Of a stretch of 64,000 bases of DNA, positions 36,335 to 47,713 are shown in pieces. The DNA lies in the NCBI GenBank assembly GCA_905250115.1, contig CAJNOI010000099.1, forward strand, positions 270,698 through 334,697, given 5' to 3'. The stretch's first letter is position 1, and every line of letters begins with the position of its first letter. The position numbers were made by a program, and so were the translations under genes. This stretch comes from Adineta steineri. Its lineage: Eukaryota > Rotifera > Eurotatoria > Adinetida > Adinetidae. A model generated the notes under the pieces. That model made no database searches, was not told where the DNA came from, and saw only the letters and a program-made list of their open reading frames with translations.

Positions 36335-39300
36335 ATGCCATCACATATTCTTGAATATCCATTACTCAATCCATGGCAACATTTTACTATTTATGCTACA
36401 CATAACGTAAGTTTTTCATATTATTACTACAGATATGTATATCTATTCTTTTCATAGCGTTATATTGTTGTGGCAATGAATAAAAGTAGATCAAAAGGTC
36501 GTATTCTAAAAATTGATCGTATGGATCAAAAAGAATTACTTATCGTTGAAGATCAAGTATATTTATATTCGATTTAAACAGTAGATTTGATTAGCATTTT
36601 ATTTTTCTAGCATGAATATACACATACTGAACTTCGTCAACTTCTTGGTACTATTGAGATAAGTAATAGTCGTGCTGGTGGTTTTAGTAAAACAGTTTTT
36701 TGTCATGGAATCATCGGTACCGAAAAGAAAATAAAAGAAATGAAAAAACTTATGTTGTCTATTTTGAATTAGGTTTTATTAAATTTCTCGAAGGATATTA
36801 TATGATTGTAATAACACGACGAAGTCAAGTAGCAAGAATAGGTTATCATAGAATATATAAAATCGATGAAACATCAATGTTAAGTATTACAAATGAAGAT
36901 ATAAAAAAGACTCATCCAGATGAAAGCAAGTAAGATTAATCTAATTTTTTTAAAATCATTTACTAAATATATTTATTCTAGATATCTTCGTGCATTACAA
37001 AATCTTGATTTAACAAATGGATTTTATTTTAGTTATACATACGACTTAACACATACATTACAATATAATTTTATGCAACAAAATAATAAAACTAATAAGG
37101 AAAATTTAACTGAGAATTTTTGTTGGGGTACACGTTATCAACCAACATGGAAATATGTTTGGAATGAATATCTTCAAGAACCATTACGATCACAAGTTCA
37201 TCCAAGATGGTTACTTTTTATTGTACATGGTAAACATTTTTATTAAATGAATCTATTCGTTAATAAAATTATTTTTATTTAGGTGTTATACTTCAATATA
37301 ATTTAAATGTTTTTTGTCGTTCAATTTATTTAACATTAATCTGTCGACGATCACAAAAATATTCTGGAACAAGATTTCTTAAACGTGGAGGAAATTGTAA
37401 AGTAATAAAGAAATTTAAAAATAAAAAAAACTAGAATATTTATCCATGAAAACATATAGGGTTATGTAGCAAATGAAGTTGAAACTGAACAAATTGTTCA
37501 TGATGCTTCACTTTCTTCTCTTGGTAAAAGTCATTTTACTTCGTATGTACAATTACGTGGTAGTATACCAGCATTTTGGAGTCAAGATCCAAAACAAGTA
37601 CCTAAACCACCGATTATGAGTAAGTGAATTAAAATAATTAGTCATACATAATGTAATTTTTCTAGTTGATATGAATGATCCAACTTATGTTGTGGCATCA
37701 CAACATTTTCGACAATTACTTTATCGATATGGTTCACCTAGTAAGTTGAATAATTTTGTATTTTATTTTGAATTTTATCTTATTTTATTTTTTAGTTCTT
37801 GTACTTAATCTTGTTAAAGTAATAGAAAATATAATTTTTCATTTAATTTCATACAAAAACATTTTTTTCTTCTTTAAGAAACATGAAAAGAAAAAACAAG
37901 AATATACTTTATCAGAAGAATTTTGTGGTGCTTTGGATTATATTAAACAATTTGTACCGGATGATAATAATATTCAATATTTAGCATTTGATATGGCACG
38001 TGCTAATCGTTCGTATGTAATATCGAATTTTCCATAAGAATATATTCGATGACTATCTTTCTTTTAAGCAAACATCGACGAGTTATGCCAAAATTAGATG
38101 AAATTGCTCGACGATATTTACAACAAACTGGATTCTTTCAAAATTTTCCATTATTAGTTAATGATAAACAATATTTTTATGATCGGTAAAATTCTTACTC
38201 GATAAGAATATCTGTAACTTCTAATATAATTTTTTTAGAGAAAATGCAATTAAATTAACACCATATGAAACATTCTTTGTACAAACAGGTGTTGCACGAG
38301 TCAACTGTGTTGATTGTCTTGATAGAACAAATACAGCTATGTTTGCTATAGCAAAATGTGCACTTGGATATCAGGTAAAATATCGATCTTTTAGTTTGAT
38401 TGAAGTCAAAGTTCAATGCATTCCTTATTTTTAGTTATTTTCCATGGGTCTTACTGATTCTCCGCATTTACAAGAAGATTCTTCGGTTGAATTGTAAATT
38501 ATATTATCATTCTCATTTAAATTATCAATCAATATTTGATTTTTTTTAGGGTAATAAAACAATTATTTGAACATTCAGGTGATATTCTAGCTCAACAATA
38601 TGCTGGTAGTCAATTAGTTCATCGTATTGATACATATAAAAAATCAACACCAGCTTGGTCGACACAATCTCGTGATATTGTACAAACACTTTCACGTTAC
38701 TATTCAAATACATTTTCAGGTTAGTTTTATTTAATATATTTTAACTATTCTCTTCATTTAATATTGGTTGAATAGATGCGGAAAAACAACATGCAATGAA
38801 TTTATTTTTGGGAACTTTTCGACCCAGATTAGGTCGAGCACATTTCTGGGAATTAGCAAGTGATTATCATTTACATGATCCACGATTAACAATTGGTTAC
38901 ATGCCACCACAGTAAATTAATCTAAGATTTCAAAGGAAAATTCTTTCATTTTGTTTTTATTTAGTTGCACTAATATTCTTGGAGATGACATATGGTTTTC
39001 ATTACCATTTTCAGCTGAACAAGGTTCTAACTGATTTCTTTCAAAAATATTGTTTAACCAAAAAAAAAATGTTTCCTTTAGTTTTAAAATCTCAAAAAGA
39101 TTGCTTAGAAATTGTTTCAGTTAGCAATGATGATCCACTTGTTGATGGTTTCAATGAATATTACCGTCCAAATGAATTAACAGTATTTGAAGAAAAATTT
39201 GAATGGCATATGGATTCAACTAATAAGTAAATATTATATAATGAATTATAAATATACTTCAATTGTTTTTTGTTTTCGTTTAGAGATATCGCTTATAATT

Positions 39301-40193
39301 ATGGAAATATTCGAGAATTTACACCATTTTCTGTTCGAGAAAATAAACAACGAAAAACTATAACTAGTCTTAGGTAAACTTTCATTTTAATAATTTTAAA
39401 TATAATGAATTTATTATTTAGTCTTACTGCTGATGTTCAACAACGAGCACTTCTTCCACCATCTGCATCCTTATCGACTCCATCTCAGAATTTAAATCAA
39501 GATCAAAGTTCTGATGAAGATATGTTTGATGATACAGATACAGATGAAGAGAATTCGAAAAAACAATTACAAACATCTAATAAAAAATCATTGAAACCAA
39601 AACCAATTAATAGATCAATAAATGATGATTCAAATAATAGTGCAATACAAGTTAAACGTCTATTAAATACAATATTTCCTACAACAGATGATGTGTACGG
39701 ATTTCATTTGGAAGAACCATCCACGGAATCATTACATTGTTATGAACAATATGCAAGAATAGCACATGATGCATGTTTACCATCATTAACACCAATATCA
39801 AATAAACAACATCTTTATGATGCATCAATCTCATCATATCAATCAGTTTCATCAACTTCTAGTTTTGAAATGTAAATTTTTGTACTTTTGAATTTCTAAA
39901 ATCTTCTCTCTTTTTCGCTTTATTGTAGTATTTCATCTAGTACAAATGAACGATCGAAATCAAAACCACAACCTCAACAACACCGTCTTCATCATCATCA
40001 TTCAACAGAAAATCAATCATTACAAACATTATTAATATCTATGTTTGATGAACCTATTGTAAATGATGAAACTATTCGAATATATGAACAATGTGTAGCT
40101 GTTGCACATCAAGGACCTTTTGAACCGTCAGATGTTGATTGTTTATTTTATGAAGAATATGTAACTTCTCTGATGATTACTGCTCAGTCATAA
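36335..40193 (+). CDS. FIG4: FIG4/SAC3 polyphosphoinositide phosphatase
   Basis: FIG4 removes the 5-phosphate of PI(3,5)P2 in the Vac14-PIKfyve complex on endolysosomes. Twenty short exons give 939 residues (human about 907). Boundaries: 36335-36406, 36458-36556, 36611-36716, 36773-36929, 36982-37229, 37283-37401, 37460-37619, 37666-37740, 37796-37818, 37879-38012, 38069-38185, 38239-38374, 38435-38493, 38550-38719, 38776-38911, 38965-39023, 39082-39226, 39284-39373, 39422-39871, 39929-40193; every phase matches. SAC blocks seen: [56 protein letters not shown]-like [39 protein letters not shown]-like, and the catalytic [13 protein letters not shown] (CX5R). [13 protein letters not shown] and [11 protein letters not shown] follow. 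Exon 9 is only 23 nt. The acidic, Ser-rich C-terminal part is poorly conserved, as in the family. Confidence 0.95.
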
Positions 40194-40289
40194 AGGAAAA
40201 ACCAATGATGAAATTGTTAATATTTTAAAAAATATATATATTTATTGATTTTTTCTTCTTTTTATAAAATTGTCAAATAAATCTTTGCT

Positions 40290-40300
40290 TTTATTTCAGA
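40290..40300 (+). promoter_or_regulatory. Probable trans-splice acceptor between FIG4 and HMGCL
   Basis: The 113-nt gap between the FIG4 stop and the HMGCL ATG contains CAAATAAATC (a poly(A)-signal-like AATAAA) and then CTTTTATTTCAG, ending 6 nt before ATG. AATAAA followed closely by a pyrimidine-AG acceptor is the arrangement expected of an operon junction. Confidence 0.5.
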
Positions 40301-40306
40301 TGTACT

Positions 40307-41375
40307 ATGTGGTCGAGAATGTTACTCCGTCGTATGATTCAATATAATATTACCTCTCGAAAATTGAGTTCCTCATCGAAAAATAATTTCGTTAGAATAT
40401 TTGAAGTTGGTCCTCGAGATGGATTACAAAATGAAAAAGTTCAGGTCCCAACATCGATTAAAGTTGATTTTGTTAATCGATTAAGTCGAACAGGACTTAA
40501 ATGTATTGAAGTAACTAGTTTTGTATCACCTAAATGGGTACCACAAATGGGTGATCATGTTGAAGTACTAGCTACAATTGATCGAATACCCGGTGTTTGT
40601 TATTCGGCATTAACACCAAATGTTCAAGGTATTAATAAAGTTTTATCATTAGGAAAAAAAGGTGTTGATGAAGTAGCAATATTTTCTGCAGCATCTGAAA
40701 CATTTTCAAAGAAAAATATTAATTGTTCAATAGAAACATCAATACAACGTTTTGATGAAGTTGTTAAAATTGCACATGAAAAGAATTTACCAGTACGTGG
40801 ATATGTATCATGCGTAGTTGGTTGTCCTTATGAAGGAAAAATTTCACCAGCACAAGTTGTACCTATTGTACAAAAATTACTTGATATGGGTTGTGTAAGT
40901 TTGATTTTGTTGTTGTTGTTTTAATGAATTTTTTTTTCTATTTGAATAGTATGAAATTTCACTTGGTGATACAATTGGTGTTGGCACACCGAAATCTATT
41001 CAAGAATTACTTGAAGCACTCATTAGAAGTGGTATTCCATCTGACAAATTAGCCATTCATTGTCATGATACATATGGACAAGCAATTGCTAATATTGCAC
41101 AAGCATTAGAATTGGGTATACGTTGTGTTGATTCGAGTGTTGCTGGTCTTGGTGGATGTCCATATGCAAAAGGTGCAACAGGAAATGTAGCAACAGAAGA
41201 TGTTGTATACCTTTTACATGGACTTGGTTATGAAACAGGTGTTGATCTTGATCGATTAGTTGATGTTGGTCAATTTATTACAGATGCTTTAAAACGACAG
41301 AATGGATCAAGAGTTGCAAATGCACTTTTATGTCAACGACAAGATCAAACTACAACGAAGAACAAACAACAGTAG
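40307..41375 (+). CDS. HMGCL: Hydroxymethylglutaryl-CoA lyase
   Basis: Cleaves HMG-CoA to acetyl-CoA and acetoacetate in mitochondria (ketogenesis, leucine breakdown). Two exons, 40307-40894 and 40950-41375; 337 residues. A basic, Ser-rich N-terminus ([20 protein letters not shown]) looks like a mitochondrial presequence. TIM-barrel blocks are [49 protein letters not shown] (metal His pair) and the family signature [19 protein letters not shown] containing the catalytic Cys. All active-site residues I know are present. Last of the NSMCE1-AMZ-FIG4-HMGCL run. Confidence 0.95.
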
Positions 41376-42098
41376 TATTCTCTATATTATCACTGTCTAA
41401 CAGTTCTTTTTCATATATGATCCTATATAAATATGTATGTGTATTTTTTTCCAAAAAAAAAATCTGATTAAATAACATAAAATATATTTTATTGATTCCA
41501 ACATTCTCTCACTATCAAGGAAAAAAGATTAACCAATTTTTAAATGATTGTTTCGAATAATAGAAGAGCATTTGTACTTAAAAAAATATACATAAATATT
41601 ATGGAATGAATGATTTATCAATTTAGATGAAATAACAATATTGCATATCATGTCTATTACTTCTCAAAGTACAACTTTTGTGTATTGTATAATAAAATTA
41701 ATTTAATTTACATCATTCAATATCTCTTTATTTCACATACATATGATACTCAGAATGAATTCAATTGTTGATTTACATAGTATGTTTTTTTGTCGTATAT
41801 AATACATCAATTGATTTTGGCTTTGATAAATATTATTATTATTATTAGTGTAGTGTATACATGTATATTTTTCTTTCTTCTATCATAACACCGTTCTGTT
41901 GCTTGACAAACCACACAGACAGAATATTTTCTTTTACTCTCTCAAAGAGAACTCAACAATTTTCTTTTTCTATTTGAATATGCTTGTGGTTTTCTTTTTT
42001 GTGTTGTTCTTTGTTAAAAATAGTCAAGGTTGCTAATAAATTTAAAATTTAGTAATAATATACAATTCTTAGTTTTAGATAAATAGAATTTTTAAGAA
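41376..42098. other. Intergenic, nothing firm
   Basis: AT-rich. Contains a short ATT microsatellite near 41831. It ends in TTCTTAGTTTTAG, acceptor-like, about 20 nt before the next ATG. Confidence 0.4.
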
Positions 42099-43400
42099 AT
42101 GGATTCTCTATCACAATGTCAAATAGTTTTATCGAAAATTAGTGAATTTTATCGAATAAATATAAATGATCCAGATGAAAAAATAAAAGCTGCAATTCAA
42201 AATCTACTTGATTTATGGCCTGAAGTACTTGTTTCAGCTAATACAGCAACAGATGATGAATTATTTGCTTTAAATGTTAGTCGAGCTGTATTAACCCAAG
42301 TATTTGCAATTGTTTTATCAAAAGATTTTTTTAATAAAGATCAATTATTAGTTCGTCAAATATTTTTTTCACTCTTTAATATTCTCGTTGACAATACGAG
42401 TATATTTCAAGATAATAATTCAATATTTATTGATTCTAATATACGTCTTGTAATAAAAATGGCAATGAGTATAACATCGTTTGTACAATTTAACGATGGT
42501 GATCTTACGAAACCTAGTGATCATCAATTATTAATTGCAATACGTGAACATATAGATCAAGATTTTAAGCATGATAATTTAACTGATGTTGTTATATCAT
42601 TTATTTGGAATCTATCAGATAGAACAATGTTAGTACCAAGACTTTTGAAAGCTGGTTATGCAAAGAGTGTTGTTGATTGGATTTTAACTCGTGAAATGAA
42701 ATTTACAATTGATAAAATAGATGCACCTATACACATTTTACATAATTTAGCACGACATGATGATGGTATTGATCAACTTAATAGTTATGATGCACTTGAT
42801 GTAATTGAAGAAATAAAAACTCAACCAGATATATTTGATGATGTTGATGATATGACAACGCATATTGCTATGATTCGTACATTACTTTCTAATACTAAAC
42901 AGATAAAACATCATTCAACATATTATTCAAATAAAACTGTAAATATGTTATTACAATTATCTATAAATGCAGCTAAAAATGAAAATTATCGTTACAAAGG
43001 CTCTCATGTATCTGAACCATTAACTGTACTTGTTAAATTGTTTTATAATAATGAAATATTAGATAATATACTTTGTAAAAATGAAATCAAACCATCCTTA
43101 ACAACATCATCGATTATTGAACTTTTTACAACATTACTTTGTCAACTTTATTCTAAGATAAATCTTGATAATGATTTATTAGAAAATTATACTTGTGTTG
43201 TTATATTAAATCTATTTTGGCTTATTTCAAATTATGAAAAATATAGCTATTTAATTGGTGAATGTAAAAAATTAATGGATATTGTAAAGATTGCTGCCAA
43301 TGATAAACAAAGTTTTATTGATACATTTATGCCACGAACAATGAAAAGTATTCATCAAACAGCTAATGATATTCTAAGAAAATTTAATAATAATAATTAA
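42099..43400 (+). CDS. ARM-like helical repeat protein, single exon, unknown role
   Basis: A 433-residue uninterrupted frame, unusual here because nearly all neighbours have introns. It is almost wholly helical. Repeated armadillo/HEAT-like patterns include LVISF-like VVISFIWNLSDRTMLVPRLL, AGYAKSVVDWIL, APIHILHNLARHDDGIDQL, HIAMIRTLLSNTKQI and CVVILNLFWLISNYEKY. No TM, signal peptide or catalytic motif. Similar single-exon ARM proteins are, as I recall, numerous in bdelloids and sometimes precede signalling domains; none follows here before the stop. A retrocopy origin is possible because introns are absent. Confidence 0.75.
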   Translation: MDSLSQCQIVLSKISEFYRININDPDEKIKAAIQNLLDLWPEVLVSANTATDDELFALNVSRAVLTQVFAIVLSKDFFNKDQLLVRQIFFSLFNILVDNTSIFQDNNSIFIDSNIRLVIKMAMSITSFVQFNDGDLTKPSDHQLLIAIREHIDQDFKHDNLTDVVISFIWNLSDRTMLVPRLLKAGYAKSVVDWILTREMKFTIDKIDAPIHILHNLARHDDGIDQLNSYDALDVIEEIKTQPDIFDDVDDMTTHIAMIRTLLSNTKQIKHHSTYYSNKTVNMLLQLSINAAKNENYRYKGSHVSEPLTVLVKLFYNNEILDNILCKNEIKPSLTTSSIIELFTTLLCQLYSKINLDNDLLENYTCVVILNLFWLISNYEKYSYLIGECKKLMDIVKIAANDKQSFIDTFMPRTMKSIHQTANDILRKFNNNN

Positions 43401-43489
43401 CATATGTGATTTGTATATGACAATAACGAGTTGTTTTTTTATATTTTAATATTTTTTATTTTAATTTGGATAAAAATAACTGATATCAT

Positions 43490-43556
43490 CTTGAGGGTGT
43501 ATATGTGAGATGAAGAGGAGTATTGCGTTCACACCCACACCCTATCCCTATCATCA
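43490..43556. repeat. G-rich hairpin 6
   Basis: Left arm TTGAGGGTGTATATGTGAGA and right arm CACACCCACACCCTATCCC with a loop including GAAGAGGAGTATTGCG. Confidence 0.5.
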
Positions 43557-43908
43557 CATAACAACTACACTAAGCACATATTATCACAAGAATACAGATT
43601 AGGTTTAAATGTCACCATTTTTATTTATTTCCTCTGCGATCATCACAGAACAAGAAAAGTATTCGTATGAATTTTCACTACCTATTCATCTGTCGTAAAC
43701 ATATATTTAATAACAGTAATTGCAGTCTTCTTCCTCTCTCATTCCATTCACTGAATTCATCAATCCGACGTATGTTGTCCTCTTCGATTTCACTTCCACC
43801 GAGAATCAACGTGGTGATTATCTAGATGAAAATGGGAAGGTAAAGATATAGTATAGATCAAGAGAATGAATAATTACCTTGTTGTATTATGATCTATTAG
43901 CCAAATCT

Positions 43909-43972
43909 TGAGGATGAGCATGGGCGTGTGTGTCGTTGTACACTATTCTAATCACACCCGCATCCTCTTTTC
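43909..43972. repeat. G-rich hairpin 7
   Basis: Left arm CTTGAGGATGAGCATGGGCG and right arm ATCACACCCGCATCCTCTTT. The terminal CTTGAGG/CCTC pairing matches other members. Confidence 0.5.
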
Positions 43973-44746
43973 ATTTTAAATTTTTATTTGATAACATATA
44001 TTGGATTTTTGAGTTGAATAAACAGAACTTCAGATAATCAAAAGAAAGAGTAAGTTTCGATAATATTCAATTTAATTTTAGATTCTACAAAGTTTTCTTT
44101 CCAGAAAAATAAATTTCTAAATATTTATGTTAATTTGATAGAATAAATTAACTCTTCTTTGGTAGTTTAATTATTCATTGTAATAAAAATTTTAACTTTA
44201 GCAGTTGAATTCTGACCGAATAGTAGAAAATGTCGTTGTTTTTAAGAAAGTATTCAACATTTCACAATGATTTACATACAATGCCAGTGTCAGTATAATG
44301 TTTTCTTCTTTGTTCTCTTGTATATAGCAATATAGAATATTCTTCGTATGTTATTTGTCAATCACTTCTAACTCATTGTTTTATTTTTCTTCTCTAGTGT
44401 TTCCTATTTCTAAAATATATAAAAGAAATAATTAATATCTTAGTTTGACCATAACTATTTGTCATGATGGACAATTTCAAAGGATAATAAAATTATGACT
44501 TCAGTTGATTTTGTTGAATGTGAATGTGACATTATTCTGTACAATTCTAATTCTTTTGTTTATGTATTCATTTCTCATAGATTTGATAGATTTTGATGAT
44601 ATTCATATTGTTGAATAGTATTTGACGAAGGTTCATACTGAAGATGAACAACTACACTTTTCTTATCATTTATCTAATCTATGACACAAAACAATAAAGT
44701 CAATTGTACAATTCATTTCTGATAACAGACAATGTTGATATATATT

Positions 44747-46985
44747 CTCTGTCAACTCAATACAAAATAACAAAAACATTTTTTTCTCAAAAAAAAAAAT
44801 TTATTTTATTCTTCAGGAAGCGTTGTATTTCCTCCATGAAGGCATGATTCTCAATGTATTCTTAACAAAAATAACATTATATTTTGTCTGAAACACTTTG
44901 TTTTCACATCCTTCCTACAAAACTCCAATATCATGAACATTTTTTATATTTACAACAAATGATGCCTGACATTTCATATTAGTTTTGAAAAAGGAAACAG
45001 ATCCATTGTTTTTATTTCATTCAATAGAAGACAAATATCAATAACAATTAATGATTTATAAATAATAATAAATGAAAAAAATGCAGAAGAATATATTTTG
45101 TTATTATATTGATATGAACAGAAAAATGAATAAATTTTGGAAATTATCTGCAACATTTTCCCTCAGATAATCAGTAATAAAATAGAAATATTTCTGTATA
45201 GTAAAATAAACGAGAAGATGTTTTTAATAGAATCAACAACTATGTTTGACATTATATAGATTATTAACTATCAAGAAATAGATTCTCAAATGGTATCTTT
45301 CACTTTATTTTTATGTGTTTGTTTGATTTAAAATAAAGATAATAATGAATGAATGATTCTGATATCCACTGTATATAATCACTTTTATATAAAATATTTG
45401 TAAAAAAACATCCTATGTCAATGAAAACAACAAGATCATTTTCTTGTTCCAGATGAGTTTTGAATAAAATATTGTCTACTATAAATGTTGAAATATACGA
45501 GATAGCATGTGAAACTAAACTAGGTAGTTAAAATAATATTTAATATGAATATATTTCTACAAAAAAAAACATTAAAAATCAGCATTTTTTGAAGGAAATG
45601 TCAAGTTTCCTGGAAGTAAAGAATGTATTTGAACAAAATATTTTATTTTTTTTCCATTCATTTGAATGACTATAGAATTAAGCTGTAACTACGTTGTTAG
45701 ATATCCAATTATTGTCAAAAAGATATTGAGGCGATAAAATACAAGGTAGCGCTCATCCAATGGATTCGCTGACCCTTTTCTGAAAGAAAATTTTCTATGA
45801 TTATTATTAACAAGTAATGCTCGTTCAGAGACTCGCTGAGCTCTTTCTTGAAGAAAACGTATTCTACAATACTATTGAACTTTTTACTTGTACAGTTTGG
45901 AAAAACTAGCATCAGATTCGAGTTCCTCAACCTCAATTGCTCTTCGGTCAACCCTTAAAAAAAAACTTTTTTGCAAAAAATGTGGTCCTTTTTGTAAAAA
46001 ACTGAAAGATGAAAAAATTCCAACAAAACTGACCCCAGATTCGGATTCCCCGACCCCGATTACCTTTGATCAAACTTGACGGAGAAAAATTTTTTTCGTA
46101 AAAAAGTGCTCCTTTGTCTAAAAAACTGAAGAATAAAAAATTTGAAAAAACTGACCTCGTATTCGGATTCCCCGAGCCTGATTACCCTTGGTAAATCATT
46201 TTCTGATCATCATCGATAAGTTTTCATTGACTTATAAAATGCTGCAATCTGATTGGCTTGGACAAACGGGACAAACGGACAAACTTTAAGCATTTTTATG
46301 GAGCATATAACCCTTTCTTTCAGAAAAGGGAACTTTAGCAATAGATTCATATGAGTAGAAATACGAATGAGGATGAATTTGCATCGAAGATAAAACTAGT
46401 GCATTCATCTGTCATATGTTTATTCAAAAAGAAAACAATAGATTTCAAAATTTCATAGTATTATACAAGACTTGATCATTGATGTAATTGCTATTTCTTT
46501 TGTGTTCACCTTCTCTACATATATATATATATTTAATCATATATTTAAGAAACAAATCTGAAAATTTGTTTCACTAATGAAGAAAACGATTAAACGAAAA
46601 TAAAAAGGTTTTTTAAGATGTGGAACTTACTGAGGAAAAAATATAATATCTATAATCACTAAACGCTTACATCCGACTGTAATTGTTAGAAAATCTGTAC
46701 GTATCATATGGAGTATGATTGTACTGACAATCGTGGTTACGATTATCTCTATTCATGAATCATACTCAATAGATTAAAACTGAGTGCAGATCAAGTTTTA
46801 ATTGTTTTTTTCTGAATGTTCCATTTCGACATCCAATTGAACTAATGTAAAGACAGTCAATTTCACTTTCATTGCTATTTATCTATTCTGTGATATAATA
46901 AAATCCAAGATATTTCTAATCATACATAATATTTAGTTTTCAATTCATGTAGAAGTATCTTGTATAACAGAATATTTTAACGTTA
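44747..46985 (+). repeat. Diverged dispersed duplication, copy 2, with an insertion
   Basis: Collinear partner of 29265-30765. It is about 0.7 kb longer because of the segment around 45730-46440, which includes the 123-bp tandem repeats. The order of shared blocks is kept on both sides of the insertion. Confidence 0.7.
45902..46200 (+). repeat. 123-bp tandem repeat, about 2.4 copies
   Basis: Units start near 45902, 46025 and 46147 (last truncated). Shared phrases are CAGATTCGGATTCCCCGACC-like and CTGAAAGATGAAAAAATT / CTGAAGAATAAAAAATTT. Open frames across it simply reflect the repeat. Confidence 0.7.
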
Positions 46986-47713
46986 GTTTTTCCTCTGTCA
47001 GGAAATGTTGCATACCTTTTGACCAGCACTGATTTTTAGTGTTTTATTAACTAATAATTACACTAAATGTTGTCTCAAACAGTTGCATATTTATAAGAGT
47101 TAACAACTCTATCTGATAAGAGTATTTTCAAAATTAACAGTGAAAAAGGAAATGCGCACATTGTTTTTTATTGATATATGGTGTTTTGTTGCAAATGTTT
47201 TATATTAACACAATGATATACGTCAGAAAAGAATTGATCACCCAAGAAAGATAGAGAGAGAGAGAGCATGATATATATTTTTTCTATGATTTTAACAGTT
47301 TTTCTAGTTCAAATCGGGCTGAAAAACTTTTGAGTGAGAAAACAATATCTAAGTTTGTTTCTGCATTCTTGTTTTTTTATATCAACAGACCAGTCGGTAA
47401 GGAATGTTAGATATTACTCAAAATATAGATTTCAATTAATAGTTAAGAGTCTTTGTAATTGCATTATTAATGTTCGAAAATATATAAAAGACAAATTTTT
47501 TTAAATATATTTAAGATTATAAGAGCATTGAGCTTTTGACAAGATATCAACAATGAACAGCAACAACAGAGTCGATGTTTATGATGTAATTTATCGAGAA
47601 AACAAAAACCATAAAATGTAATCTTTGTCTTTTTTTGATTATTTTAGCCCGCAACAGTTAACTCGAATGCAACGCAACCAATAACATTGTATGTATATTA
47701 TAAATTATAGAAA

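Larger units (their letters stand above)
43401..47713. other. 4.3-kb gene-poor region: hairpins, duplication copy 2, tandem repeat
   Basis: Contains hairpins 6 and 7, the second copy of a diverged duplication (44747-46985), a 123-bp tandem repeat nested in it, and an AG microsatellite near 47249-47266. No supported gene. A possible upstream exon of the NHL gene begins at ATG 47553 (MNSNNRVDVYD), but its splicing to the TM exon could not be made consistent. Confidence 0.5.

Noticed and set aside
45888-46079. 63-codon frame with CxxC...CxxC-like words
   Set aside because: Lies in the 123-bp tandem repeat; the apparent cysteine motif is a repeat artefact.
47553-47692. Upstream exons of the NHL gene (MNSNNRVDVYD and PATVNSNATQPIT)
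   Set aside because: They look coding, but joining them to the TM exon needs an 18-nt intron or a phase break, so they were left out of the CDS.
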